NCBI GenBank assembly: GCA_026713545.1 | Contig: JAPOOG010000082.1 | Span: 1-64,000 of the forward strand | Direction of reading: 5' to 3' | Length of the DNA: 64,000 bases | From: Bryobacterales bacterium | GTDB taxonomy: Bacteria; Acidobacteriota; Terriglobia; Bryobacterales; UBA6623 | In this document: positions 56,078 to 64,000 of the stretch, in pieces | Position numbering within the stretch: the stretch's first letter is position 1 | Layout: the number at the start of each line of letters is the position of its first letter | Translations under genes and position numbers: made by a program | Notes under the pieces: generated by a model | Told to the model about the DNA's origin: nothing | The model's database searches: none | Seen by the model: the letters and a program-made list of their open reading frames with translations, nothing else

Positions 56078-56704
56078 CTACGGCTCCGCAGTAAGCTCCA
56101 TCCATTCCGCGATGCGTGACGGCAGGTCCTCCGCGGCCAGGTCCGAGATCACGGCCACCGCATCCGCTCCGGCCTTGAACACTTCATGCACATTCGCGCG
56201 CGTGATGCCCCCGATGGCAACCAGCGGCTTCTTGGTCAACGGCCGCAGCCGCGCCAGTTCCTGTACGCCGACCGTCGGATCGGGATTCAGTTTCGACGCC
56301 GTTGGGAAGATCGGGCCGAACGCGAGGTAATCCACGGGCTCCTGATCGCCAGAGCGGAGCTGCTGCTGATTGTGGGTGGAGAAACCGACCGCCAACTTCG
56401 TCCCCACCAGGCGTCGGACCGCTTCGGGCGGCAGGTCGTCTTGTCCGACGTGGACTCCGTCCGCGCCGGCCATCAGGGCGATGTCAGCACGGTCGTTGAT
56501 GACGTATTCGGTGCCGGCGCTTTCCAGGATGCGGCCGATGTTCTCCGCACGGGCCAGAGCGTCACGGGTATAAGGGCCTTTGTGGCGGAACTGCGCGATC
56601 CGGACTCCCGCGTCAGCGAGGGTCCGGGCCATGTCCTCCGGCTCGATCCCCCGCATCGCGAGCAGCTCAGCGTCGATGATGGGGTACAGGCGGGGCAGTC
56701 TCAT
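56078..56704 (-). CDS. thiE: Thiamine phosphate synthase
   Basis: A 208-residue TIM-barrel enzyme joining the thiazole and pyrimidine parts of thiamine. RIAQFRHKG holds the phosphate/pyrimidine contacts, INDRADIALMAGADGVHVGQDDLPP is the signature segment, and GPIFPTASK and AIGGITRANV form the thiazole phosphate site. The other thi genes are not nearby. It is encoded 45 bases upstream of the DUF1080 gene, same strand. Confidence 0.94.
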   Translation of the reverse strand: MRLPRLYPIIDAELLAMRGIEPEDMARTLADAGVRIAQFRHKGPYTRDALARAENIGRILESAGTEYVINDRADIALMAGADGVHVGQDDLPPEAVRRLVGTKLAVGFSTHNQQQLRSGDQEPVDYLAFGPIFPTASKLNPDPTVGVQELARLRPLTKKPLVAIGGITRANVHEVFKAGADAVAVISDLAAEDLPSRIAEWMELTAEP

Positions 56705-56776
56705 ACGATCGGCGGCCCGGCCGCCGCTATCCCTTCCGAGCGACGGGCAGCTACAGGGCCGCTTGTCCCGCGAAGG

Positions 56777-57742
56777 TTATACGTCCTCGTGCCGGCAGAA
56801 GCGGGCGTCGAGCGCCATCTTGTTCCCTTCAGACATCTCCCGCGAGAAGTTGTCCATTTCGTGGCGTGGCATGGGCTCGAAGTTCCTCGCGAGCCCCGTG
56901 TTGTGACGGATGTAATCCAGCTTCGGCATGCCGACAACCGCCGCCGCCACCGGCAGCGACAACGTGTAGCGCAGCAGCGGGTCGATCATGGACTTGCCCG
57001 GGGCCTTCCCCAGCAGACTCTCCTGGCCCGTCACCTTCATCGCCAGCACGCCGAGATTCTTTCGGCGCGCCACCGGCAGCGCAACCCGCTCGAAGCTGTT
57101 GGCGGGAACCGGCGGCAGGTTCTCCCCCGTGGTGCTGCGGCCCTGCAACGCGGCGTTGAGCGCCATTTGCGTACAGTCGAAATCATGGCGCTCCAGCGCG
57201 CTGGCGAGCGTCTTCGGGTCGACGTGGCTGGTCACCCCGATGAAGCGGGCGATCTTCTCGTCGCGCATGCGGTACAGCGCCTTGAGTATGCCCTTCTCGA
57301 CCGCCGCGAGGTCGTCTTCATACCAGAGGCTGTGGCAATGGAGCAGGTCGATGTGGTCGGTCTGCAATCGTTGCAGGCTTCGCTCGGTTTCGCGGAGCGC
57401 TTCGTCGAAGTCGCGCGTTTTGATCTTGGTCGCCAGGAAGACTTCCTGGCGGCGTCCCTGCAGCGCCTTGCCGACCCAGGTTTCGCTCTTGCCAGCGCCA
57501 TAGGCCTGCGCGGAATCGAAATAGCGCACTCCTCGATCCAGCGCGAGGTGGATCGCCTCGATCCCCGTCTGCTCGTCCTCGTACATCATCAGGCGGCTGC
57601 CGCAGCCCATCGCAAGCTGGGTGACCTCGACGCCGGTTTTGCCGAGCACGCGCGTCGGCAGCTTGCCGCTCGACGCCTGCACCGCCACGGTCGATGCCAC
57701 CGCGCCGCCGATAAAGCTCCTTCGAGAAAGTTTGTCCGTCAT
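56777..57742 (-). CDS. Aldo/keto reductase with twin-arginine leader
   Basis: A 321-residue NADP-dependent reductase. The leader KLSRRSFIGGAVASTVAV is a twin-arginine export signal, so it is probably carried folded with its cofactor to the periplasm. The barrel follows: LPTRVLGKTGVEV, the catalytic Asp and Tyr in RYFDSAQAYGAGKSE, Lys in LATKIK, His in HCHSLW. AGGAGG lies five bases before the ATG at 57742. It lies 72 bases upstream of thiE. Confidence 0.9.
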   Translation of the reverse strand: MTDKLSRRSFIGGAVASTVAVQASSGKLPTRVLGKTGVEVTQLAMGCGSRLMMYEDEQTGIEAIHLALDRGVRYFDSAQAYGAGKSETWVGKALQGRRQEVFLATKIKTRDFDEALRETERSLQRLQTDHIDLLHCHSLWYEDDLAAVEKGILKALYRMRDEKIARFIGVTSHVDPKTLASALERHDFDCTQMALNAALQGRSTTGENLPPVPANSFERVALPVARRKNLGVLAMKVTGQESLLGKAPGKSMIDPLLRYTLSLPVAAAVVGMPKLDYIRHNTGLARNFEPMPRHEMDNFSREMSEGNKMALDARFCRHEDV

Positions 57743-57784
57743 GAAGCCTCCTGGTGAGCCCATTTTAGCCTGCCTCGGCCGTCA

Positions 57785-57803
57785 GAGGTGAGAAATGCAG
57801 GCT
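57785..57803. repeat. Dispersed 3'-end motif, copy 4
   Basis: The string gaggtgagaaatgcaggct lies 107 bases beyond the nadA stop, in the same orientation as copies 1 and 2 and also preceded by gtca. Confidence 0.45.
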
Positions 57804-57909
57804 GGTCGGCAGAGACCCTGAACATGTGACCGTAGCGAGCGCTCAGAGGGTTTGTTTCGATTCAGAGGCCGGGTAAAAGCTGGCGTACCCGGAACTTTCC
57901 GGGGGCAGC

Positions 57910-58965
57910 CTACTGAATCGTCAGCATCCGCTGGATCGCCGCCTGCGCCTCTTCGCGCACTTGCGGCTCTACGGTCACTTCGATGCGGTCGTGTTTCAGC
58001 GAGTCCCGAAGCTTCTCCAGCGTATTCATCTTCATGTACTCGCACATGGCGTCGTGGGAGATCGGGTGGAAGGTCTTCTCGGGCACCAGCTTCCGCAGGC
58101 GGTAGAGCATGCCCGCCTCCGTCCCGACGACGAATTCCGACGCCGCGGAACTCCGCGCCCGGCGCAGCATCTGCTCGGTCGAGAGGAAGTAGGCGTTGCG
58201 GTATGGCGACGAGCCGTTCGTCGTCTTCGCCAGGCAGGATGTCGAGCAGCCGCACTCGGGGTGCAACAGCAACTCGGCGTCCGGATGCCGGTCGAACGAC
58301 TCTTCCAGCGCATGCTCGCCGATCTTGGCGTGCACGTGGCAGGCGCCGTCGTACAGATCGACCCGGTCGCGGTCGACCGTCGACTGCGCCAGCGCCACCG
58401 ACCCCAGGTACTTGTCCGGCAGGAACAGAATCCGCTTCCCCGGATGCGTATCCGCGGCGTGCTGCATCACCTGCGCCGCATTCCGCGAGGTGCAGATATA
58501 GTCGCTGATCGCCTTCGTTCTGGCGTCCGTGTTCACATACGAAATGACAACCGCCTCGGGGTTGCGCGCCAGCCAACCCTTGATTCGCTCGCGGTCGATC
58601 GAGGCCACCAACGAGCAACCCGGTTTGTCGGGCATGTAGACCTTCGCTCGATCCCCGACGATGGTCTTTGCGGTCTCGCCCATGAACCAAACGCCGCAAA
58701 AGTCCACCCGCTTGTCGGCCTGTCGCGCCACGTATTGGCTCAGGCCCAGCGAGTCGCCCACGGCCTGCGCCACTTCCTGCAGTTCGGGGTATTGATAGTT
58801 GTGCGCGACGATCAGCGAGCCTTTCTCGTCCGCCAGGGTCCGAACCTCTTTCCCCAGCTCGACGAGGTCCTTGACGTATTCGCTCGTATAGCGGCCTTCG
58901 TAGAGGTCCCCCGCGAAACGGTTGAAGTCCTCGTACCACGACTCGAAGCGGATTCCGTTTCGCAT
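57910..58965 (-). CDS. nadA: Quinolinate synthase A
   Basis: A 351-residue enzyme of NAD synthesis that condenses iminoaspartate with dihydroxyacetone phosphate. It needs a 4Fe-4S cluster; candidate ligands are the Cys in VDFCGVWFMGE, the HPECGCS segment and AMCEYMKMN. IVAHNYQYPELQ and the repeated TSRNAA region are normal. The ATG at 58965 avoids overlap with the IscA-like gene, 13 bases upstream. No nadB or nadC is in this window. Confidence 0.95.
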   Translation of the reverse strand: MRNGIRFESWYEDFNRFAGDLYEGRYTSEYVKDLVELGKEVRTLADEKGSLIVAHNYQYPELQEVAQAVGDSLGLSQYVARQADKRVDFCGVWFMGETAKTIVGDRAKVYMPDKPGCSLVASIDRERIKGWLARNPEAVVISYVNTDARTKAISDYICTSRNAAQVMQHAADTHPGKRILFLPDKYLGSVALAQSTVDRDRVDLYDGACHVHAKIGEHALEESFDRHPDAELLLHPECGCSTSCLAKTTNGSSPYRNAYFLSTEQMLRRARSSAASEFVVGTEAGMLYRLRKLVPEKTFHPISHDAMCEYMKMNTLEKLRDSLKHDRIEVTVEPQVREEAQAAIQRMLTIQ

Positions 58966-58978
58966 GGTCACCGGAAAA

Positions 58979-59299
58979 TCAGGCCATGAATGACTTGCCG
59001 CAACCACAACTCTTCGTGGCGTTGGGGTTGTGGAAAACGAAGGCCTGCTCCATCAAGGTGTTCCTGAAGTCGAGTGTGAGACCGTCCAGAAACGCGTAGC
59101 TCTTCGGATCGACCATCAAGGTGACGCCGTCCACCTCGAACACATTGTCGTTCGGGCGCGGCTTCGTCTCGAAGCGGAACTTGTAGCTGAGCCCCGAGCA
59201 TCCGCCGCCCGCAACCCCCAGCCGCAAACCGCCGTTCACCTCGTTCTGGACGAGCATTTGACGAATCTTCTCGACCGCGGCTGGAGTGACGTCGATCAT
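58979..59299 (-). CDS. Iron-sulfur cluster insertion protein, IscA/ErpA family
   Basis: A 106-residue A-type carrier. The three cluster cysteines are C34 (GGGCSGLSYKF), C98 and C100 (KSCGCGKSF). It hands iron-sulfur clusters to target proteins. The next gene, 13 bases on, encodes NadA, a 4Fe-4S enzyme, so NadA is a likely client. It is divergent from moaA, also a cluster enzyme. Confidence 0.93.
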   Translation of the reverse strand: MIDVTPAAVEKIRQMLVQNEVNGGLRLGVAGGGCSGLSYKFRFETKPRPNDNVFEVDGVTLMVDPKSYAFLDGLTLDFRNTLMEQAFVFHNPNATKSCGCGKSFMA

Positions 59300-59400
59300 C
59301 GGATCAGTGCTTCTGCTTCGACCTCATCATAACAAACGGCCCTGCCCGTCCAAGTGCTTCGGAGCGCGGCTACGCGCTCCCGGCCCGGGCACGGGATAGA

Positions 59401-60447
59401 ATGGGATTCGTGTCCGGCCCCTCATCGCAGACGCTGCTCCGTGATCGCCTCGACCGTCCGATCCAGGATCTGCGGATCTCCGTCACCGATCGCTGCAATT
59501 TCCGCTGCCTCTATTGCATGCCTCTCGCCGAGTACGACTGGATCGAACGCTCCGAGATCCTGAGCTATGAAGAAGTCGAGCGCCTGGCCCGCATCTTCGT
59601 CGACTTCGGCGTCACCAAGATTCGTCTCACCGGCGGTGAACCGCTCGTCCGGCGCGATCTCCATGATTTGGTGGCGCGCCTCTCCTCCCTGCCGCGCATC
59701 CGCGACCTTTGCCTCACCACCAATGGCGCCTTGCTCGCCGGCCAGGTGGACGCTCTCAAGCAAGCCGGCCTGCGCCGCATCAACGTCAGCATCGACAGCC
59801 TCAAGCCGGAGCGCTTCCGCGCGATTACGCAGCGCGGTGAGTTGGCTCCCGTCCTCGAAGGACTCTTTGCCGCCAAGCAAGCCGGCCTCGGGCCCATCAA
59901 GATCAACGCCGTGATCGAACGCGGCGTCAACGACGACGAGATCATCGACCTCGTCGAGTTCGCTCGCCGCCACGGCTTTGCGATGCGCTTCATCGAGTAC
60001 ATGGATGTCGGCAATGCCAACCAATGGCGCTCGGAGAAACTGGTTCCGAAGACCGAGATCCTCGATACCATCCGCCGGCATTACTCCTTCGAGGAACTGG
60101 GGCGCGACCAGGGCTCGGCCCCGTCCGTCGACTACCGCTTCGACGACGGCGCCGGTGACATCGGCGTGATCGCGTCCGTCTCCGAACCCTTCTGCGGGAC
60201 CTGTACGCGCGCCCGTCTCACCGCCAACGGCCGGCTCGTCACCTGCCTGTTCTCCGATACCGGCCACGACCTCAAGGTTCTGCTCCGGCAGGGTCAAACC
60301 GATGCCCGCATCGCCGGCTTCATCCGCTCCATCTGGTCGGTCCGCGACGACCGCTACTCCGAACAACGTTTTGAAGCCCTTCACTCCAGCCAGGGCTACC
60401 GCCCCGCGGACCACCAGAAAATCGAAATGATCAGTCTCGGCGGCTAG
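59401..60447 (+). CDS. moaA: GTP 3',8-cyclase (molybdenum cofactor synthesis)
   Basis: A 348-residue radical SAM enzyme that starts molybdopterin synthesis. The N-terminal cluster is C32, C36 and C39 (TDRCNFRCLYCMP). The C-terminal cluster uses SEPFCGTCTRARLTANGRL with a further Cys in VTCLF. The GTP site and the two terminal glycines (ISLGG) are intact. A GTG at 59410 is a possible second start. A small palindrome GGCGGCTAGCCGCC (60439-60452) spans the stop codon. Confidence 0.96.
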   Translation: MGFVSGPSSQTLLRDRLDRPIQDLRISVTDRCNFRCLYCMPLAEYDWIERSEILSYEEVERLARIFVDFGVTKIRLTGGEPLVRRDLHDLVARLSSLPRIRDLCLTTNGALLAGQVDALKQAGLRRINVSIDSLKPERFRAITQRGELAPVLEGLFAAKQAGLGPIKINAVIERGVNDDEIIDLVEFARRHGFAMRFIEYMDVGNANQWRSEKLVPKTEILDTIRRHYSFEELGRDQGSAPSVDYRFDDGAGDIGVIASVSEPFCGTCTRARLTANGRLVTCLFSDTGHDLKVLLRQGQTDARIAGFIRSIWSVRDDRYSEQRFEALHSSQGYRPADHQKIEMISLGG

Positions 60448-60449
60448 CC

Positions 60450-60470
60450 GCCCTGTTCTCACCACCTGCG
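60450..60470. repeat. Dispersed 3'-end motif, copy 5 (plus-strand orientation)
   Basis: The string gccctgttctcaccacctgcg follows the moaA stop by two bases. Its complement matches the core ggtggtgagaa of the other copies. Confidence 0.4.
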
Positions 60471-60542
60471 TCGGCCCTCGCGTCACGCATCACCGCCCCC
60501 ACGAACTCAAGGCGGCCCGATCAGCGGTTTCGGCTTTGGGCT

Positions 60543-60593
60543 CACGAATCATGAAACGCGAATCACTGCTCTGCACCACGAAACACGGCCTTT
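60543..60593. repeat. 51-bp direct repeat, left copy
   Basis: The sequence from cacgaatcatgaaacgcg to aaacacggccttt is repeated without change at 61365-61415, on either side of the hicAB pair. Spacing is 822 bases. It contains shorter internal echoes (cacgaa, acgcgaa). Confidence 0.85.
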
Positions 60594-60608
60594 GAATCGC
60601 TAAGACTC

Positions 60609-60637
60609 TTGATGCATGTGGTGTGTATACTTATTAT
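60609..60637 (+). promoter_or_regulatory. hicAB promoter with overlapping inverted repeat
   Basis: TTGATG (60609-60614) and TATTAT (60632-60637) are separated by 17 bases. The predicted start of transcription falls on the hicA ATG at 60644, so hicA would be leaderless. TGTGTA and TACACA flank the -10 as an inverted repeat and could be the HicB operator. Confidence 0.6.
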
Positions 60638-60643
60638 GTACAC

Positions 60644-60838
60644 ATGAGCAGCGCGGCGCTCATTCGGCGTCTCAAGCGTGACCGATGGGTTGTCGCGAAC
60701 GTTCGCGGAAGCCACCATAACTTCAAGCACCCGACGAAGCCGGGACGCGTGACCGTGCCGCATCCGAGAAAAAACTTGGCTGTCTGGTTACTCCGCCGCA
60801 TATACCGCCAGGCCGGCTGGGAATGGGGGGACAGGTAA
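60644..60838 (+). CDS. hicA: HicA-type toxin
   Basis: A 64-residue mRNA interferase with the double-stranded-RNA-binding-like fold. The catalytic histidine is in GSHHNFKHP, and the tail VTVPHPRKNLAVWLLRRIYRQAGW is typical. It overlaps hicB by one base. No ribosome site precedes the ATG; see the promoter entry for a leaderless reading. The module lies between two 51-bp repeats. Confidence 0.92.
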   Translation: MSSAALIRRLKRDRWVVANVRGSHHNFKHPTKPGRVTVPHPRKNLAVWLLRRIYRQAGWEWGDR

Positions 60839-61245
60839 TGCTCTTCCTTGCCAAGCTTCACCGCGAGACCGAGGGCGGCTACAGCGTCGAGGTCGTCGAT
60901 CTGCCGGGGTGCTTTTCGGCCGGCGATACTCTCCGCGAAGCCCTCCGGAACAGCGAAGAGGCGATCCTCTGTCACCTTGACGGCATGCTGGCCGACGGCG
61001 AGGCCATCCCGCAGCCGGACGCCGATGTGCGGGTCGCCGTCGCGCCGGATGAGATTCTCACGGCGATCCATGTCGACCTCGACAAGCTGGCGGTCTCGAA
61101 CAAGACCGTCCGGTTGAATGTGACGATCCCGGAGCGCGCTGTTGCGCTGATCGACCACGCCGCGAAACTCGCCGGCACGTCACGGTCCGGGTTCCTGACG
61201 CGGGCCGCGCTGACCTTCATCGAGCGTCACGGCAAGGCCGGATAA
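60838..61245 (+). CDS. hicB: HicB-type antitoxin
   Basis: A 135-residue antitoxin. The N-terminal partial RNase H-like domain binds the toxin (GGYSVEVVDLPGCFSAGDTLREALRNSEEAI). A C-terminal ribbon-helix-helix (RLNVTIPERAVALIDHAAKLAGTSRSGFL) binds DNA. The start at 60838 overlaps the hicA stop (TAATG); a frame opening 15 bases earlier is possible. A strong terminator follows. Confidence 0.93.
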   Translation: MLFLAKLHRETEGGYSVEVVDLPGCFSAGDTLREALRNSEEAILCHLDGMLADGEAIPQPDADVRVAVAPDEILTAIHVDLDKLAVSNKTVRLNVTIPERAVALIDHAAKLAGTSRSGFLTRAALTFIERHGKAG

Positions 61246-61286
61246 CGACGGCATCGAAAGCCCCCGTACGGCATCGCCTCCAGGTA

Positions 61287-61322
61287 CCGGACATGAGGGT
61301 TCCCTCCCGTCCGGCTTTTCCT
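61287..61322 (+). terminator. Terminator after hicB
   Basis: CCGGAC (61287-61292) pairs with GTCCGG (61309-61314) and GAGGG with CCCTC inside it, closing a TT loop, then CTTTTCC. About 40 bases beyond the hicB stop. Confidence 0.75.
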
Positions 61323-61364
61323 TGTTGAGCAACACCAAGCCACGATCAATGGTTTTTCACGAGA

Positions 61365-61415
61365 CACGAATCATGAAACGCGAATCACTGCTCTGCACCA
61401 CGAAACACGGCCTTT
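61365..61415. repeat. 51-bp direct repeat, right copy
   Basis: Identical to 60543-60593. The space from 61323 to 61669 otherwise holds only the groES leader. Confidence 0.85.
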
Positions 61416-61423
61416 CTCCGGTC

Positions 61424-61508
61424 TTGCGCATCCTCGTTCAGAATGTTCTATACTGGAAGTATCCCGGGCGGGGCACCCGCCGCGCCCTGTTTTTTGCCTG
61501 AGGCAAAA
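61424..61508 (+). promoter_or_regulatory. groES upstream region: weak promoter and palindrome
   Basis: TTGCGC (61424) and TATACT (61449) are 19 bases apart, a weak match to a sigma-70 promoter. TTTTGCC-TGA-GGCAAAA (61492-61508) is a perfect hairpin in the leader. No CIRCE element (TTAGCACTC type) is seen, so HrcA control is not supported. Confidence 0.35.
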
Positions 61509-61669
61509 GCTCAAGAGTAGACCAACCTGATTCGCATGTACGCGCGGTTCAAACCCGTGTAGACCTCTGCGCCGGATAGTTTCTGTCTGACTGAAGGCCG
61601 GAGAGATTTTGTTGGCGCGGTCGCCCGCCAAAGGCGCCGTGCGGTTGAAACACTGACTGGAGGACAAGT

Positions 61670-61984
61670 ATGCAGTTGAGACCTTTACACGATCGCATCC
61701 TCATCACGAGGGTCGAGCAAGCGGAGCCGAAGAAGGGATCGATCATCATCCCCGATTCCGCCAAAGAGAAGCCGTCGGAAGGCATCGTGGTCGCCGTCGG
61801 AGCCGGTAAGCGGCTCGACGACGGCACCGTGATCGCCCCGGACGTCAAGGCCGGAGATCACATCCTCTTCGGGAAGTACTCTGGTTCGGAAGTCACGGTT
61901 GACGACACCGAATATCTGATTCTGCGCGAGGACGAGATTCTCGCTGTCATCGAAGGCGGCGATAACGCCGAGAAAGCCGCATGA
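61670..61984 (+). CDS. groES: Co-chaperonin GroES
   Basis: A 104-residue co-chaperonin, with the usual start [14 protein letters not shown], the mobile loop region ([18 protein letters not shown]) and the end LAVIEG. GGAGGA lies seven bases before the ATG. It caps the GroEL ring. groEL follows 15 bases later. Confidence 0.97.
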   Translation: MQLRPLHDRILITRVEQAEPKKGSIIIPDSAKEKPSEGIVVAVGAGKRLDDGTVIAPDVKAGDHILFGKYSGSEVTVDDTEYLILREDEILAVIEGGDNAEKAA

Positions 61985-61993
61985 GGGGAGTGA

Positions 61994-63625
<1,632 letters not shown>

Positions 63626-63740
63626 CGAGGAAGTCCTCAGACCGACAAGCTGGACAACGGATCGCCGCGTCAACTTGACTCGAATGTGAACCTTGCCAGC
63701 GAAGAAAAAAACTAGTTTCGAATTTGGTCACCTTCACGTC

Positions 63741-63772
63741 GGGGTCGGCTGTCAGCCGGCCCCGGCTTCTTC
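63741..63772 (+). terminator. Terminator after groEL
   Basis: GGGGTCGGCT (63741-63750) pairs with AGCCGGCCCC (63754-63763), one wobble pair, GTC loop, then ggcttcttc. The 375 bases from 63626 to the window end contain no other gene I can confirm. Confidence 0.65.
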
Positions 63773-63863
63773 TTTGGGAACCAGATCGAAAACTTGACTT
63801 GACAAGCTATCTTCCTCGTCAGGGCCAGCCGCTTGGACGAAACATCGAATCCGGATTGACGAG

Positions 63864-64000
63864 GTGGAACTCCCATCAGGAAAATTGATCCAGCAGATAA
63901 ATAAAATCTATCGAAAGAACCGGATCGACCTGCCTCTGGTGCCGAAATCGCCGAAATCGCCGAAATCGCCGAAATCGCTGCACACGTCGCACCGGATGTC
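63864..64000 (+). CDS. Possible start of a protein gene, running off the window
   Basis: An open frame from GTG 63864 (ELPSGKLIQQINKIYRKN) continues to the window end and contains PKS units written by the 9-base tandem repeat. No upstream homology or strong ribosome site is seen. It may be chance. Confidence 0.25.
   Translation, partial: MELPSGKLIQQINKIYRKNRIDLPLVPKSPKSPKSPKSLHTSHRM
63941..63976. repeat. Tandem repeat gccgaaatc x4
   Basis: Four exact copies of gccgaaatc. Unit length 9, so it keeps a reading frame (Pro-Lys-Ser). Too short and lacks spacers to be CRISPR. Confidence 0.9.

Noticed and set aside
61500-61570. tRNA gene suggested by a T-loop-like string ggttcaaaccc
   Set aside because: No acceptor stem or anticodon arm could be built around it.
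61420-61669. CIRCE element for HrcA control of groESL
   Set aside because: No TTAGCACTC/GAGTGCTAA pair is present; only an unrelated hairpin is.
63941-63976. CRISPR array
   Set aside because: Nine-base units without spacers; a simple tandem repeat.

Overview
The window is about 64 kb of a GC-rich bacterial chromosome. It carries 60 recognisable protein genes, a few gene remnants, and no rRNA or tRNA that I can see. The gene content fits an Acidobacteriota-type soil heterotroph, perhaps of the Bryobacterales/Solibacter kind. Supporting signs are a PVC-type haem-binding propeller protein, a DUF1080 protein, several exported sialidase-like and Gfo/Idh/MocA proteins, a UbiD enzyme and a three-subunit molybdenum hydroxylase. 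This assignment is inference from gene families; no 16S gene is present.

Layout. 0-3 kb: a Crp/Fnr regulator, an ECF sigma/anti-sigma pair and a divergent deoxyhypusine-synthase-like gene. 3-14 kb: an exported PQQ-type propeller, a cytochrome c propeller lipoprotein, UbiD, a thiol redoxin with an in-frame TGA, and a large FtsX-like permease. 14-18.5 kb: a zinc alcohol dehydrogenase, cysK with a cysteine-poor Rrf2 regulator, a tiny membrane zinc-ribbon protein, a MazEF-type toxin-antitoxin pair, a mobC remnant and sixA. 18.6-22.5 kb: a molybdenum hydroxylase operon (FAD, 2Fe-2S and Mo subunits plus a MoaD-like protein). 22.7-31.4 kb: exported hydrolases and peptidases, an RRM protein, and a TPP enzyme. 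31.6-36.4 kb: a glucarate block (MFS transporter divergent from glucarate dehydratase and ketodeoxyglucarate dehydratase), then an exported oxidoreductase. 36.6-45.9 kb: housekeeping genes, namely cytochrome, yebC-ruvC, the chromosome-maintenance block mnmG-rsmG-parA-parB with a parS site, purD and an oxidoreductase. 46-56 kb: a UxaA/GarD-type dehydratase, GAF protein, ceramidase-like hydrolase, comEC, sialidase, broken doc gene, bactofilin-like membrane protein and DUF1080 protein. 56-64 kb: thiE, an aldo/keto reductase, nadA with an IscA/ErpA protein, moaA, a HicAB module between 51-bp direct repeats, and groES-groEL.

The most striking observation is at 9166-10248. A redoxin reads through a TGA exactly where the family has the first cysteine of its CPFC motif. 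The TGA is followed by a hairpin with a GGUCG apical loop at the spacing of a bacterial SECIS element. I read this as a selenoprotein (UxxC redoxin fused to a DsbD-alpha-like domain). No selABCD genes lie in this window, so the claim rests on sequence context.

Functional links. MoaA and the MoaD-like protein belong to molybdenum cofactor synthesis and could serve the Mo hydroxylase. The IscA/ErpA protein sits 13 bp before nadA, whose product needs a 4Fe-4S cluster. The Rrf2 protein next to cysK lacks the cluster cysteines and resembles CymR. The MFS, gudD and kdgD genes form a glucarate uptake and dehydration route.
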